64,000 nt of DNA, taken from Methanomassiliicoccales archaeon. Its GTDB lineage: Archaea; Thermoplasmatota; Thermoplasmata; Methanomassiliicoccales; UBA472. Positions 33,301 through 41,733 of the stretch are shown piece after piece. Each line of letters opens with the position of its first letter. The stretch's first letter is position 1. The notes beneath the pieces were generated by a model that worked only from the letters and a program-made list of their open reading frames with translations, was not told where the DNA came from and did no database searches. Location: the NCBI GenBank assembly GCA_036504055.1, contig DASXVU010000048.1, positions 160,481 through 224,480 of the forward strand. The letters run 5' to 3'. The translations under genes were made by a program, and so were the position numbers.

Positions 33301-34731
33301 TATCAGGACGGGGTGGAGGTGAAGGCTGTGAGCACCATCGGCACCAGGATATCCGGACTGACCAATGGCCAAACCTATTCGTTCACCGTCAAGGCGCACA
33401 ATCTCGCCGGAATCGGACCTGGTTCCTCTTTCGTCCTGGTCACACCGGCCGAGGCCCTGCTTAAGCTGGACATATCGTCCCCCGAGGCTTGGTCCTACAA
33501 CAATTCCGGAAACGTGGTGTTGCGGTGGACGGCATCGGCCATGACCTCCATCGTGGTCAGGACCGAAGTGCGAAGCGATCTCACCGCATGGACCACGGTC
33601 ACAGGGTCGAGCAGCACCATGAGCGGTCTCGCACAGGGCACAAGGACCCTGTATGTCAGGGTCACGGATGCAGATTCCCGGGTGAATACGTCTTCGGTCA
33701 CCATCATCGTGGACCCGACCGCCCCCATCCTTGCCATAACATCGCCGGGATCCGCCTCCTACATCAACAGCTCGAACATAATGGTCGGCTGGACGGTCGT
33801 TGATGACGTTTCCGGACCCGCCAGGACAGAGGTCAGTGTCGACGGTTCGGTCTGGACGACCGTGGCCGGCAGCAGTTCCTCCATATCCATGCAGGACGGT
33901 CCCCGGAAGGTCTATGTTAGGGCGACCGACCATGCCGGGAACGACAGGACAGCGTTGGTGTCCTTCATCGTTGACACTATGCCACCGACGATCTCTTCCA
34001 AGATGCCGACGGGCAGCAAGGAATCGACCCGTTCGACCGTCGATCTGACCTTCAGCGAGGCCATGGACCCGTCATCCACCACGATCTCCCTCGGCGTGGA
34101 CGGTTCGCTGGTCTGGAACGGCCTCGACGCCACCTTCATGCCATCGGCGGCGCTCAAAGGCAACACCAGTTACACCGCGACCGTGAACGGCAAGGACCTC
34201 GCAGGGAACCCGATTTCAGAGTCATGGACGTTCAGCACCGCCCGGGTGGGTAAGATCTCCGGAATGGTCCATGGCCATGACGGAAAGGCACTGGCCAACG
34301 CAATGGTTAGGCTGGTCGGTCATAGCGTGGCGGCCCAGACCGGGATGGGCCGCTTCATCCTTGCTGCGTCCGCCGGCCTGGGCATGCTGCAGACCACCAC
34401 GAGCGATGGGAACGGTTCATACGCCTTCCATGACGTGGCCATCGGCGAGTATGTTCTTGAGGTCGAGGAGCCGGGCTATGCAACCCAGAGCACCGCGGTC
34501 ATCATGACCGCCCAAGACGTGGACAACGGAGGATTGACGGTCGACCCGCGTGTCGACCTCCGGACCTGGAGGGACGGAAATGTGCTGATCATGGCGGTCG
34601 GTCTGCTGATCGCCGCCATCCTGGTACTGGTGATCGTCATACGCAGGAGGCCCGCGGTCGACAGTGAGGCCGGGGGAAGGGAAAAGAAGGGCGAAGCTTC
34701 GTCTAAGAAGAAGAGGTCGGAGAAGAGATGA
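30310..34731 (+). CDS. Adhesin-like surface protein with BspA LRR, InlB-type repeats, FN3 and C-terminal anchor (1)
   Basis: 1473 residues, GGAGGAG 6 bases before the ATG. Order: signal peptide (ITFVCILGLSLGALLVL); LRR_5 BspA-type repeats (about 50-310; TSITIPASVISIG form); eight InlB B-like repeats (about 330-960) in the order a-a-b-c-a-a-a-a, where type a carries GWTGTG.G.Y.G and ITETASW, type b the SWSG..TFDAQSSS segment and type c the GYIMVDG...SWSDGG segment; FN3 (PTGLMAIAGDGHVTLNW); two Ig-like domains ending VYVRATDHAGND; a Big_5-like domain (DLTFSEAMDPSSTTI); a carboxypeptidase-regulatory-like domain (GKISGMVHGHDGKALANA); then a transmembrane helix (VLIMAVGLLIAAILVLVIV) and Lys-rich tail. 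Membrane-anchored, outward-facing; likely adhesion. Confidence 0.88.
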   Translation: MVSRSGIRAITFVCILGLSLGALLVLSSNPVRADLSGVYEYQVIDGGLHAEITGYLGTDAVVDIPSVLDTHPVTSIGDSSFSDQGSITAVTIPDGVVNIGSSAFYQCTGLRSIVIPDSVTAIGDSAFYGDGVLESVDMNPTSSLATIGPSAFDSCVSLPSFTFTAEVATVGSQAFYHCSSLSTVDIPDNLVTIGEGAFSYCSALTGFTVDDGNMNYAAVGGVLYDKSMTVLVQYPLVRSGIPTILDGTTNIGYRAFFHSGSMTSITIPASVISIGGEGFSNCTALTHMNFNGAKPSFGAGWISTHGAGLKIYYYFGAGFTTPLWQGIPTGCISDLEMDTNIGTTSPAEGTWERNGTVSITAIAPDPGEGRYVFDGWTGTGDGGYTGKDNPASITMNGPISQTAHWTLQYKLTISAGVGTTSPGAGEHWYEAGSSVTIEGDQTSVATGERYVFAGWSGSGAGSFSGSDDSTDVIMNGPITETASWTHQYQLTFAVSPSGTGSTTPSGSGIWVNAGTLSITATPTGANYFGSWSGSAGITFDAQSSSTTAVVNAPGTVTANMLPIIGITITSSPVGSGYIMVDGAAYSAPHTFNWTMNSVHSLSAMSTVSVRAGERYTFSSWSDGGGQVHDYTVVTAADVVTALFVHEYQLTMSSNFGTTNPGAGSTWHDAGSSVSINASLPSSGVGERFVWLGWVGIGPGNYSGTTGQRSITMNGPIAETASWMHQYQVTMATDIGTTAPSSGTSWQDAGTPFSITAGQPREALGERYLFKGWTGTGVGNYTGSTNPVTVTVNGPVTETASWAHQYRLTLSANLGTTTPVAGSYWHDASSAVSISAAAMATSAGERTSFIGWAGTGSGSYSGTTNSVTLTMNGPMTEKAAWTLQYQLTLTASIGTTTPALGSTWHDALASVNMTATPPPAPAGQGYAFDFWTGTGPGSYTGATNPVTLTMNGPITEDAAWELMDLPIAPTGLMAIAGDGHVTLNWTGPVNSNVDHYLVYQDGVEVKAVSTIGTRISGLTNGQTYSFTVKAHNLAGIGPGSSFVLVTPAEALLKLDISSPEAWSYNNSGNVVLRWTASAMTSIVVRTEVRSDLTAWTTVTGSSSTMSGLAQGTRTLYVRVTDADSRVNTSSVTIIVDPTAPILAITSPGSASYINSSNIMVGWTVVDDVSGPARTEVSVDGSVWTTVAGSSSSISMQDGPRKVYVRATDHAGNDRTALVSFIVDTMPPTISSKMPTGSKESTRSTVDLTFSEAMDPSSTTISLGVDGSLVWNGLDATFMPSAALKGNTSYTATVNGKDLAGNPISESWTFSTARVGKISGMVHGHDGKALANAMVRLVGHSVAAQTGMGRFILAASAGLGMLQTTTSDGNGSYAFHDVAIGEYVLEVEEPGYATQSTAVIMTAQDVDNGGLTVDPRVDLRTWRDGNVLIMAVGLLIAAILVLVIVIRRRPAVDSEAGGREKKGEASSKKKRSEKR

Positions 34732-34911
34732 GCGGAGGGACGATCAGCTCTCCGATTCTTCATTCATCCTTGACGTCCATCAGGCCGATTCAACGGACCA
34801 GCCGACCGTTCTGTTAGGTTATCAGCAATGAAAAAGTGGGTCCGACCTAAATGCGGGCTCTGGTTATGCCAGATGGGCGAGAGTTCGTTATAGATCGTCC
34901 CTGTTCCTCTC

Positions 34912-34930
34912 TATCAGGAATAATATTAAG
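34912..34930 (+). promoter_or_regulatory. Upstream motif shared by two adhesin genes, copy 1
   Basis: TATCAGGAATAATATTAAG, about 70 bases before the gene at 34998. It differs by one base from 49991-50009, which lies in front of the adhesin at 50045. The right half looks like a TATA element; the left half may be a factor-binding site. Confidence 0.4.
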
Positions 34931-34997
34931 TTGCCACCCAAACATAATATTAACTCCTTCGCTTAAGGGCAAGAGATAAATTCCGGGGCGGGTTTCA

Positions 34998-37900
34998 ATG
35001 TTCATGAGGTCGAGGATCAGCTTCATTACCTTCGCGATCGCATTACTTCTGATGCTGGGGGCATTGGTTATGATGGTTTCCAGCCCAGCCGCAGCAGAAG
35101 TCTCCCTCGATGGAAATTTCAGCTACAGGCATTACCAGGAAGGTGTCGAGATAACTGCCTACCTCGGCGCAGAATCGGTTGTTGTGGTTCCATCGGACAT
35201 TGACGGCAATCCGGTGGTCTCAATAGGGGCTTCAGCGTTCGCATCTGGCACAACTCTTGTGCCGCTGACCTCGGTCCAGATCCAGGCCGACGTGAGGTCT
35301 ATCGGAGATTCCGCTTTCTATCAAAGCGGGGCAACCATAAATATTCCCGCAACGGTCCAAAAGATCGAGAACAATGCCTTCTATGGATGCACCGGATTGA
35401 CAGCGGTCGCCATTCCTGACGGTGTCACCACCATAGGCAGCGGCGCATTCCAGGGATGCACCAATCTGAACTCCCTGACCTTAGACGGCGCGATCAGTCT
35501 GAGTTCGGTAGGAAGCAACGCCTTTGCTTCCACCGCCATTCAATCGGTTACCATCCCCGACAGCGTGGCCTCCATCGGAACTGACGCTTTCAATAACGAT
35601 CCTGCCCTGACCCAGATAGCCGTAGGGGCTGGCAACTCGAACTATGCCAGCATAGGCGGTGTCCTCTATAACAAGGCCATAACAACCCTGATCAAGTATA
35701 CGGCCGGCAAGCCCGGCGATTTCGTTGTCCCGGACAGCGTCACAAATATCGTGGCAAATTCGTTCCTCGGCTGTACCGGATTGCAGAGCGTCACCGTCCC
35801 GAGCGGCGTTACCAACATCGGGGCCAGCGCGTTCTCCGGATGTACGGCATTGACCAGAATGGAATTCAAGGGCAACTCGCCCAACATGGGCGCGAACTGG
35901 GCGAGCGGCGCGACCGGCCTTAAGGTCTATTACCATAGCGGTGCCTCCGGCTTCTCCGGCCCGTCCTGGAATGGCATCACATTGGTCGGTCTTTATGGAC
36001 TGACCATGTCGTCGAATTTCGGGACGACATCGGTCGGGGGCATCTTCGAGGAGGGAGCCCAGGTCACGATCACCGCCACAGCACCGACCGCCAACAGTGG
36101 CGAGAACTATGTCTGGAGCGGCTGGACCGGAACAGGCACCGGAAGCTATAGCGGTACCGACCTTACCCGCGTGATCACGGTCAATGCTGACATCACCGAG
36201 CAGGCCGTATGGACCAAGCAATACTGGGTCACCGTCTCGTCCAATCCGGTGACGGGGGGAACGACCGTCCCGACCGCGGGACCCCAATGGATCGACGCCG
36301 GACCTCTCTCGATACAGGCCAGCACTTCAGCAGGCTACAGCTTCTCATCCTGGTCCAGCACCGGTCCCATCACCTTCAATGACCAATCTTCCTCCACGGT
36401 GGCGACCGTTTCCGGCCCGGGGACCATCACCGCGGGGTTCACGGTGAATTCGGTCGAGATAACGATCACTTCCACCCCAACGGGTGCCGGTTATGTCCTG
36501 GTGGACGGAAATCCCATCGTCACTCCTTGGACGGGCTCCTGGGTACCGGGAGAGAAACACGACCTGGTGGCGACGGACTCGATCGGTGCGAACGAACAGT
36601 ACCTGTTCCTTAGCTGGAGCGACACCGGGGCCAGGGCACATCAGTACACCATGCCGATGTTGTCGGACACGATCACCGCCAGCTTCAACCATCAATATCT
36701 GGTCACAATGAACGCCAGCTTCGGAACCACCACCCCATCGATCGGTACGCATTGGTACGATGCCGGAACGGTGCTGACGATAGATGCGACCGCCCCAGTG
36801 GCCAGCGGTGGATCGCAATATGTATGGAAGGGCTGGACCGGGACCGGGACTGGAAGCTATTCAGGGATCGACAGACCAACATCGAATGTGGTGGTCAACG
36901 GGCCGATCACAGAGACAGCCGGTTTCACCAAGCAATACCAGGTCACCTTCGCGGTCTCTCCGGCCGGAGGAGGGACCATAACCCCGGCGCCGGGCACCCA
37001 ATGGATCGACGCCGGACCTCTCTCGATCCAGGCCACACCGTCGGCCGGTTACAACTTCTCATCCTGGAGCAACAACGACGGTCTGACGACCTTCGGTGAT
37101 TCGCAGAGGTCCTCCACAACCACCAACATCGTAGGGCCGGTGATCATCACGGCGAACTTCGGGCCGCTCCCGGTCTCCGTGACCATCAGGTCCTCGGGAT
37201 CGGCCGCGACAGGATATGTGCTGGTAGACGGTGTTGGGATCACCACGCCGAAGAGCTTCGTCTGGACCCCGGGCACCAACCACACCCTGGAGGCAGTGGG
37301 CAACGTCTCCGCCGGGACGGGAGAGAGGTACTCGTTCGGCTCGTGGAGCGATGGCGGCGCCCGGTCGCATTCCTACCTGGTAACGACATCGCCGGCCACC
37401 GTCACCGCCAGCTTCAGCCACCAGTTCGCACTCACCATGAACGCCAATGGGGGGACCACCACGCCTGGCGCCGGCATCCTTTGGGTTAACGCCAGCTCAA
37501 AGGTCACCCTGAACGCCACCGCCCCCCCGGCCAATGCCGGATCGCAATACTCATGGAAGGGCTGGACGGGAACGGGTTCCGGTAGCTATACCGGCGCCAG
37601 TCAGCTCGCCACCAACGCCGTGACGATGAACGGACCGATAACCGAGACGGCGATATGGGGTCTGCAGTACGCGGTCAACATCTCCACGAACTTCGGCGTG
37701 ACCTCTCCGCTGGCGGGGATCAGCTGGTTCGATGCAGGCTCCACGATCACGCTTACCGCCACGGCGCCCGCCGCCGGTGCCAATGAAAGGTACCTCTTCA
37801 ACGGCTGGGTCGGGTCCGGCGTCATAGCATACAATGGAATGGACAACCCGGCCACAAACGCCGTGACCGTCAACGGGCCCATCAACCAGACCGCTTCCTG

Positions 37901-39467
37901 GACCCTGCAGAGGGGGCCCGGTATGGTCACTGGCCTGACCGCGATAGCAGGCGATTCCATGATCAGTCTGAGCTGGAACGCACCTTCCGACAGCGGAATG
38001 CCTGTGGACGGCTATGTGGTCTTCCAGGATGGAGTGCCAGTGAAGTCGGTCACCACCCTTTATGCCACCATCGTCGGTCTCACCAACGGACAGTCATACT
38101 CGTTCACGGTCGCAGCCCATAATGCGATCGGGAACGGGCAGACCCCGACCGCCGTGTCGATAAAGCCGATCAAAGGGGCGAGCACCCTTATCCTCGAGAT
38201 AACCTCGCCAGTGACAGGTTCGTACAACAGCACCGGCAGTGTGATCCTGAAGTGGAACATCACCGACTTTGGCTCGGCCGTGGTGAAGACGGAGGTCAGC
38301 AGCGAGGTCTCCCCCTGGATAACGGTCACCGGAACGAGCTATGTGATGGGCGGACTGTCGGAGGGGCCGCACACCCTGTACGTCCGGGTCACCGATGCGG
38401 TGAACAACGAGGTCACCAGATTGGTCCCGATCATCGTCGACAGATCCCCGCCGATCGTTACCGCAAAGACGCCGACGCCAGGCGGATATGTCAACAACCA
38501 GTATGTCACGTTCACCTGGGCGATCAATGATACCGGTTCCGGCCTTTTCAGTACCGAGATAAGCACCGACGGTATCAATTGGGCCGTACAGTTGGTGGCA
38601 GGGAAGACCTCAATATATCAGGACGGTTCGTACAAGTTCTACATCCGGGCCACTGACAACGCCGGTAACAATGTGACGGCCATCATCCCCTTCACCGTCG
38701 ACACGGTATTGCCGACCGTGGTGATGAAGTCCCCATCCGGCAACGCCGAGTCCACCGTCGTCGGGATCAACATCACCTTCAGCGAGTCGATGAACCGGGC
38801 ATCGACGATCATATCGGTGGCCGGGGTGGGCGGAGCGGTGGTGTGGAGCGGCAGCAACAGCGTGTCGTTCATGCCGGTGTCGGCCCTCAGGGGCTGGACC
38901 AACTACAGCGTCTCGGTGAACGGCACGGACCTGGCCGGGAATCCCATCACGAAGTCCTGGACCTTCAGGACCGCCCTCTGGGGCACGATATCCGGCGTGG
39001 TCCACGACTACGACGGGAAGCCGCTGGCCAACGCCGTCGTGAAGCTGATCGCGATACCGACGGCCGCCCAGAACAGCTCGCTCTCATTGGCGGCGTCCAC
39101 CGGCATCGTCAAGGTGCTGACCACGACCTCCGACGCATACGGAGCGTACGCATTCCATGATGTGACGATCGGGAACTATACCCTGGAGGTCACCGCCCCC
39201 GGTCGCCAGGCAAAGAACACGCCGGTATCGATGACCATGAACGATATAAGGAACGGCGGGCTGACCGTCGATCCGGAAGCGTCCCCGGCTGGTATGGTGG
39301 ACGGACTGCTGTTCCTGATAGCCATCGCGGCCATCTCCGCCGGCCTGATAGGCCTGGTGCTAATGGTCCGGAAGAGGAGGAACCCCCCGACGAAAGCGTC
39401 GATCCTGGAATTCAGGGATGCGTTGCCGCCGACCGCGGAGATGCAGGAGAACCAGGAAAAAGGATGA
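34998..39467 (+). CDS. Adhesin-like surface protein with BspA LRR, InlB-type repeats, FN3 and C-terminal anchor (2)
   Basis: 1489 residues. Signal peptide (SFITFAIALLLMLGALVMM) and BspA-type LRR region (about 40-320) are followed by eight InlB B-like units in the order a-b-c-a-b-c-a-a. After these come FN3 (MVTGLTAIAGDSMISLSW), two Ig-like domains ending FYIRATDNAGNN, a Big_5-like domain (NITFSESMNRASTI), a carboxypeptidase-regulatory-like domain (GTISGVVHDYDGKPLANA), a transmembrane helix (LLFLIAIAAISAGLIGLVLM) and a basic tail. It is a full-length paralogue of the proteins at 30310 and 50045. An alternative ATG two codons downstream fits equally. Likely cell-surface adhesion. Confidence 0.88.
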   Translation: MFMRSRISFITFAIALLLMLGALVMMVSSPAAAEVSLDGNFSYRHYQEGVEITAYLGAESVVVVPSDIDGNPVVSIGASAFASGTTLVPLTSVQIQADVRSIGDSAFYQSGATINIPATVQKIENNAFYGCTGLTAVAIPDGVTTIGSGAFQGCTNLNSLTLDGAISLSSVGSNAFASTAIQSVTIPDSVASIGTDAFNNDPALTQIAVGAGNSNYASIGGVLYNKAITTLIKYTAGKPGDFVVPDSVTNIVANSFLGCTGLQSVTVPSGVTNIGASAFSGCTALTRMEFKGNSPNMGANWASGATGLKVYYHSGASGFSGPSWNGITLVGLYGLTMSSNFGTTSVGGIFEEGAQVTITATAPTANSGENYVWSGWTGTGTGSYSGTDLTRVITVNADITEQAVWTKQYWVTVSSNPVTGGTTVPTAGPQWIDAGPLSIQASTSAGYSFSSWSSTGPITFNDQSSSTVATVSGPGTITAGFTVNSVEITITSTPTGAGYVLVDGNPIVTPWTGSWVPGEKHDLVATDSIGANEQYLFLSWSDTGARAHQYTMPMLSDTITASFNHQYLVTMNASFGTTTPSIGTHWYDAGTVLTIDATAPVASGGSQYVWKGWTGTGTGSYSGIDRPTSNVVVNGPITETAGFTKQYQVTFAVSPAGGGTITPAPGTQWIDAGPLSIQATPSAGYNFSSWSNNDGLTTFGDSQRSSTTTNIVGPVIITANFGPLPVSVTIRSSGSAATGYVLVDGVGITTPKSFVWTPGTNHTLEAVGNVSAGTGERYSFGSWSDGGARSHSYLVTTSPATVTASFSHQFALTMNANGGTTTPGAGILWVNASSKVTLNATAPPANAGSQYSWKGWTGTGSGSYTGASQLATNAVTMNGPITETAIWGLQYAVNISTNFGVTSPLAGISWFDAGSTITLTATAPAAGANERYLFNGWVGSGVIAYNGMDNPATNAVTVNGPINQTASWTLQRGPGMVTGLTAIAGDSMISLSWNAPSDSGMPVDGYVVFQDGVPVKSVTTLYATIVGLTNGQSYSFTVAAHNAIGNGQTPTAVSIKPIKGASTLILEITSPVTGSYNSTGSVILKWNITDFGSAVVKTEVSSEVSPWITVTGTSYVMGGLSEGPHTLYVRVTDAVNNEVTRLVPIIVDRSPPIVTAKTPTPGGYVNNQYVTFTWAINDTGSGLFSTEISTDGINWAVQLVAGKTSIYQDGSYKFYIRATDNAGNNVTAIIPFTVDTVLPTVVMKSPSGNAESTVVGINITFSESMNRASTIISVAGVGGAVVWSGSNSVSFMPVSALRGWTNYSVSVNGTDLAGNPITKSWTFRTALWGTISGVVHDYDGKPLANAVVKLIAIPTAAQNSSLSLAASTGIVKVLTTTSDAYGAYAFHDVTIGNYTLEVTAPGRQAKNTPVSMTMNDIRNGGLTVDPEASPAGMVDGLLFLIAIAAISAGLIGLVLMVRKRRNPPTKASILEFRDALPPTAEMQENQEKG

Positions 39468-39545
39468 TGGCCTCGGGGGCCACTTCACAAACATCTTCCC
39501 ATCTTCTATCCTTTGCTTGATCCGGGTCCCGTTATCACCTGATTG

Positions 39546-39553
39546 TTTAATAT
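39546..39553 (+). promoter_or_regulatory. TATA box of the flavodoxin gene
   Basis: TTTAATAT about 36 bases before the ATG at 39586, giving a predicted leader of about 10 bases. Confidence 0.4.
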
Positions 39554-39585
39554 CCCGAACCGCGCTATTTTCCTGAGGGTTCAAC

Positions 39586-40053
39586 ATGAAGGTAGTGATA
39601 GTCTACGACTCGGTTTCGAAGGCAAGGATGACGGAAAAGGTCGCAGTGCTCATCCAGGACGGGCTGAAGGAGAAGGGCGTTGAGGCCGAGGCCCTGCACG
39701 TCGGCCATGCCGGCGGGGTCAAGATCGAGGACTTCGATTGTCTGATCATAGGCTCACCGACCATGGGCTGGAGGCCGACCAAGGAGACGGTGAAGTTCTT
39801 GGAAGGGCTCAAGGGAAAGCAGATCTCCGGCAAGTTCGCGGCCTCCTTCGATACTCAGATGAAATCGATCATGAGCGGCAATGCCAACAAGGCGATGCAG
39901 AAGCAGCTGGGGGAGCTCGGCTTCAAGATCGTCGGTTCCCCGCTGCCTGCATACGTCCACGGGGGGAAGGACAATTACCAGCTCCGTGACGGGGAACCGG
40001 AGAAGGTCAAGGAGTGGGCCAAGGGCGTGGCGGCAGCGGTCGGCAGCAAGTAG
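39586..40053 (+). CDS. Flavodoxin-family protein
   Basis: 155 residues. The N-terminal MKVVIVYDSVSKARMTEKVA is the strand and FMN-phosphate loop region, GSPTMGWRPTKETVKFL is the second flavin loop, and FAASFDTQ the third. The length is right for a complete short-chain flavodoxin. Expected cytosolic electron carrier, or FMN-binding protein of the FldA/WrbA kind. It lies between an adhesin and a signalling gene and has its own promoter, so no functional link is implied. Confidence 0.8.
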   Translation: MKVVIVYDSVSKARMTEKVAVLIQDGLKEKGVEAEALHVGHAGGVKIEDFDCLIIGSPTMGWRPTKETVKFLEGLKGKQISGKFAASFDTQMKSIMSGNANKAMQKQLGELGFKIVGSPLPAYVHGGKDNYQLRDGEPEKVKEWAKGVAAAVGSK

Positions 40054-40245
40054 TCCGCCAGCCGAACACGGACCGTACCATCCCCATTCAGTCACCTGCA
40101 GCTCAATCAAGGGGTTCAGGAGGATGGGTCAGGTCCGGCATCAGTGCGATACAGGTCCAACTATTCGATGGCCCGCGATACGAATTATCGCTCGTTCCAC
40201 GGAGAAACGTTATCAAACGATCGTGTAGCTATGGAAAAGTGACCG

Positions 40246-41349
40246 ATGTCAACTATAAAGAATGCCGATAGGGAAAGGGATTCCGTCCATGTGCTGGCGG
40301 TCGAGGACAACCCCGGGGACCTCGGTCTGGTCAGGGAATACCTGTACAGCGCCATTCTTGGGCAATACAGGATAGCCAGTACCGGCATGTTGTCAAAGGC
40401 GTTGGAAATGCTTGGGACCGAGGATTACGATGTGATACTGCTCGATCTCAATCTCCCGGACAGCAGAGGGTTCGATACGTTCACGAAGATACACTGCAAG
40501 TTCCCCCAGGTCCCCATCGTGGTGCTGACCGGTTCCACCGATGAGGGGTCGGCCGCGAAGGCGATCAACGAAGGGGCGCAGGATTACCTGTTCAAGAACG
40601 ATCTCACCTCGAGCAGCCTGAGCCACGCCATCATCTTCGCCATCGAACGGAAGCGCATCGAGCTGGAGCTGATAGCGGAGAAGGGCCGTGCCGAGCTGTA
40701 CCTCGACCTGCTCACCCATGACATCAACAATTACATCACTGCCGCACTGGGCTATCTGCAGCTGGCGGAGATGCGGCTGCAGCTGGAGGACAAGGACAAG
40801 AAGCTCATCCTCATACCCATGCAGGAGCTTCGGAACAGCAGCGAGCTGATCGCCAACGTGCGCAACATTCAGAGGCTCGAGGCGGACCGTTACAGGACCG
40901 AAATGGTGGAGATCGGCGCCATGCTGGAGGAGATCAAGGGGGAGTACGAGCATCCTCCGGGCAGGGAGGTGAGGATCGCTATGGAGATGCGGGAAGGATG
41001 CAGGTCAAAGGTCTCCAGTCTGCTGAGGGATGCGTTCGGTAACATAGTCAGCAACGCCATCAAGCATTCCACCGGTCCTCTGGTGATAGGCATTGCGCTG
41101 ACCATGATATCGCAGGATGGTGATGAGCACTGCCGGATCAGCATAGAGGACAACGGCCCCGGGATAGCGGACGAAATGAAGGAGAAGGTGTTCGACCGTT
41201 CCACACGAGGGGGCACCAAGGCGACCGGGCATGGGCTCGGGCTATATCTGGTCAAACGCCTGGTGGAGGACCAGGGAGGGTGGGTATGGGCCGAGGACCG
41301 GGTTCCCGGCGACCATACCAAGGGGGCCAGGTTCGTGATCGTTCTGTGA
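40246..41349 (+). CDS. Hybrid receiver-histidine kinase
   Basis: 367 residues, no membrane segment. A receiver domain (about 14-130) has the acidic pair VEDN and phosphoacceptor Asp67 (LLDLNLPDSRG). A kinase region follows directly: the H-box is LLTHDINNYITAALGYLQL with His158, then ATP-binding boxes N (FGNIVSNAIKHS), G1 (DNGPGIADEMKEKVF) and G2 (GHGLGLYLVKRL). The kinase is thus controlled by its own receiver rather than by a PAS or transmembrane sensor, an arrangement common in methanogens. Likely partners are other receivers such as that at 4913; unproven. Confidence 0.85.
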   Translation: MSTIKNADRERDSVHVLAVEDNPGDLGLVREYLYSAILGQYRIASTGMLSKALEMLGTEDYDVILLDLNLPDSRGFDTFTKIHCKFPQVPIVVLTGSTDEGSAAKAINEGAQDYLFKNDLTSSSLSHAIIFAIERKRIELELIAEKGRAELYLDLLTHDINNYITAALGYLQLAEMRLQLEDKDKKLILIPMQELRNSSELIANVRNIQRLEADRYRTEMVEIGAMLEEIKGEYEHPPGREVRIAMEMREGCRSKVSSLLRDAFGNIVSNAIKHSTGPLVIGIALTMISQDGDEHCRISIEDNGPGIADEMKEKVFDRSTRGGTKATGHGLGLYLVKRLVEDQGGWVWAEDRVPGDHTKGARFVIVL

Positions 41350-41498
41350 GCTTCCGATCGGTCTCAATACAATGCCGATAGATGATCTTGGTCCGATGCT
41401 TCGGATATGGGAAGAATGGTACGCCGATCGTTGGGACTCAATTGCCCTAATAAATACATCCTTTTTCATCGGGATATATCCCCGATTTCCGTTATTTT

Positions 41499-41535
41499 AG
41501 CAACTAACCATTAAGTATCACGTTTTGAGACATGA
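41499..41535 (+). promoter_or_regulatory. Promoter/leader-start element shared with 49291-49327, copy 1
   Basis: AGCAACTAAC, followed by a TATA-like TTAAGTATCA, then GTTTTGAGACATG. The same run (AGCAACTAAC, TAAATATCA, GTTGATAACATG) occurs in front of the small relative at 49531, about 240 bases before each gene. It probably marks the promoter, giving a leader of about 190 bases. Confidence 0.45.
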
Positions 41536-41733
41536 AATTAGGCGGCCCGAAAATTAAGGGGAGCTAACCTCACGGAGAGAGAGGTTGTTTCAGGCCATAA
41601 GGTGAGTCCGATCCGTTCAGGAGTCGTTCGACCAGTTGAACCTCTCGATGGCGGCGAAGTCCCTCATTCTCCCTTCGTAATACCATTAGAACCAGTTAGA
41701 TAAATAAAAATAACATAATGAAAAGGTGAACGG
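41536..41733 (+). ncRNA. Long 5' leader of the 2417-aa repeat protein
   Basis: Non-coding sequence between the shared promoter element and the ATG. It contains a 6-pair hairpin AACCTC/GAGGTT (41566-41571 with 41581-41586), the motif CCGTTCAG (41613-41620) and CCAGTTGAACCTCT (41632-41645), similar to motifs in the leaders at 20-193, 1999-2173 and 49328-49530. GGTGA (41725-41729) serves as ribosome site. A regulatory RNA role is inferred only. Confidence 0.3.

Noticed and set aside
41701..41708. TAAATAAA as TATA box of the 2417-aa gene
   Set aside because: It would start the transcript at or after the GGTGA ribosome site; the shared element at 41499-41535 is a better promoter candidate.
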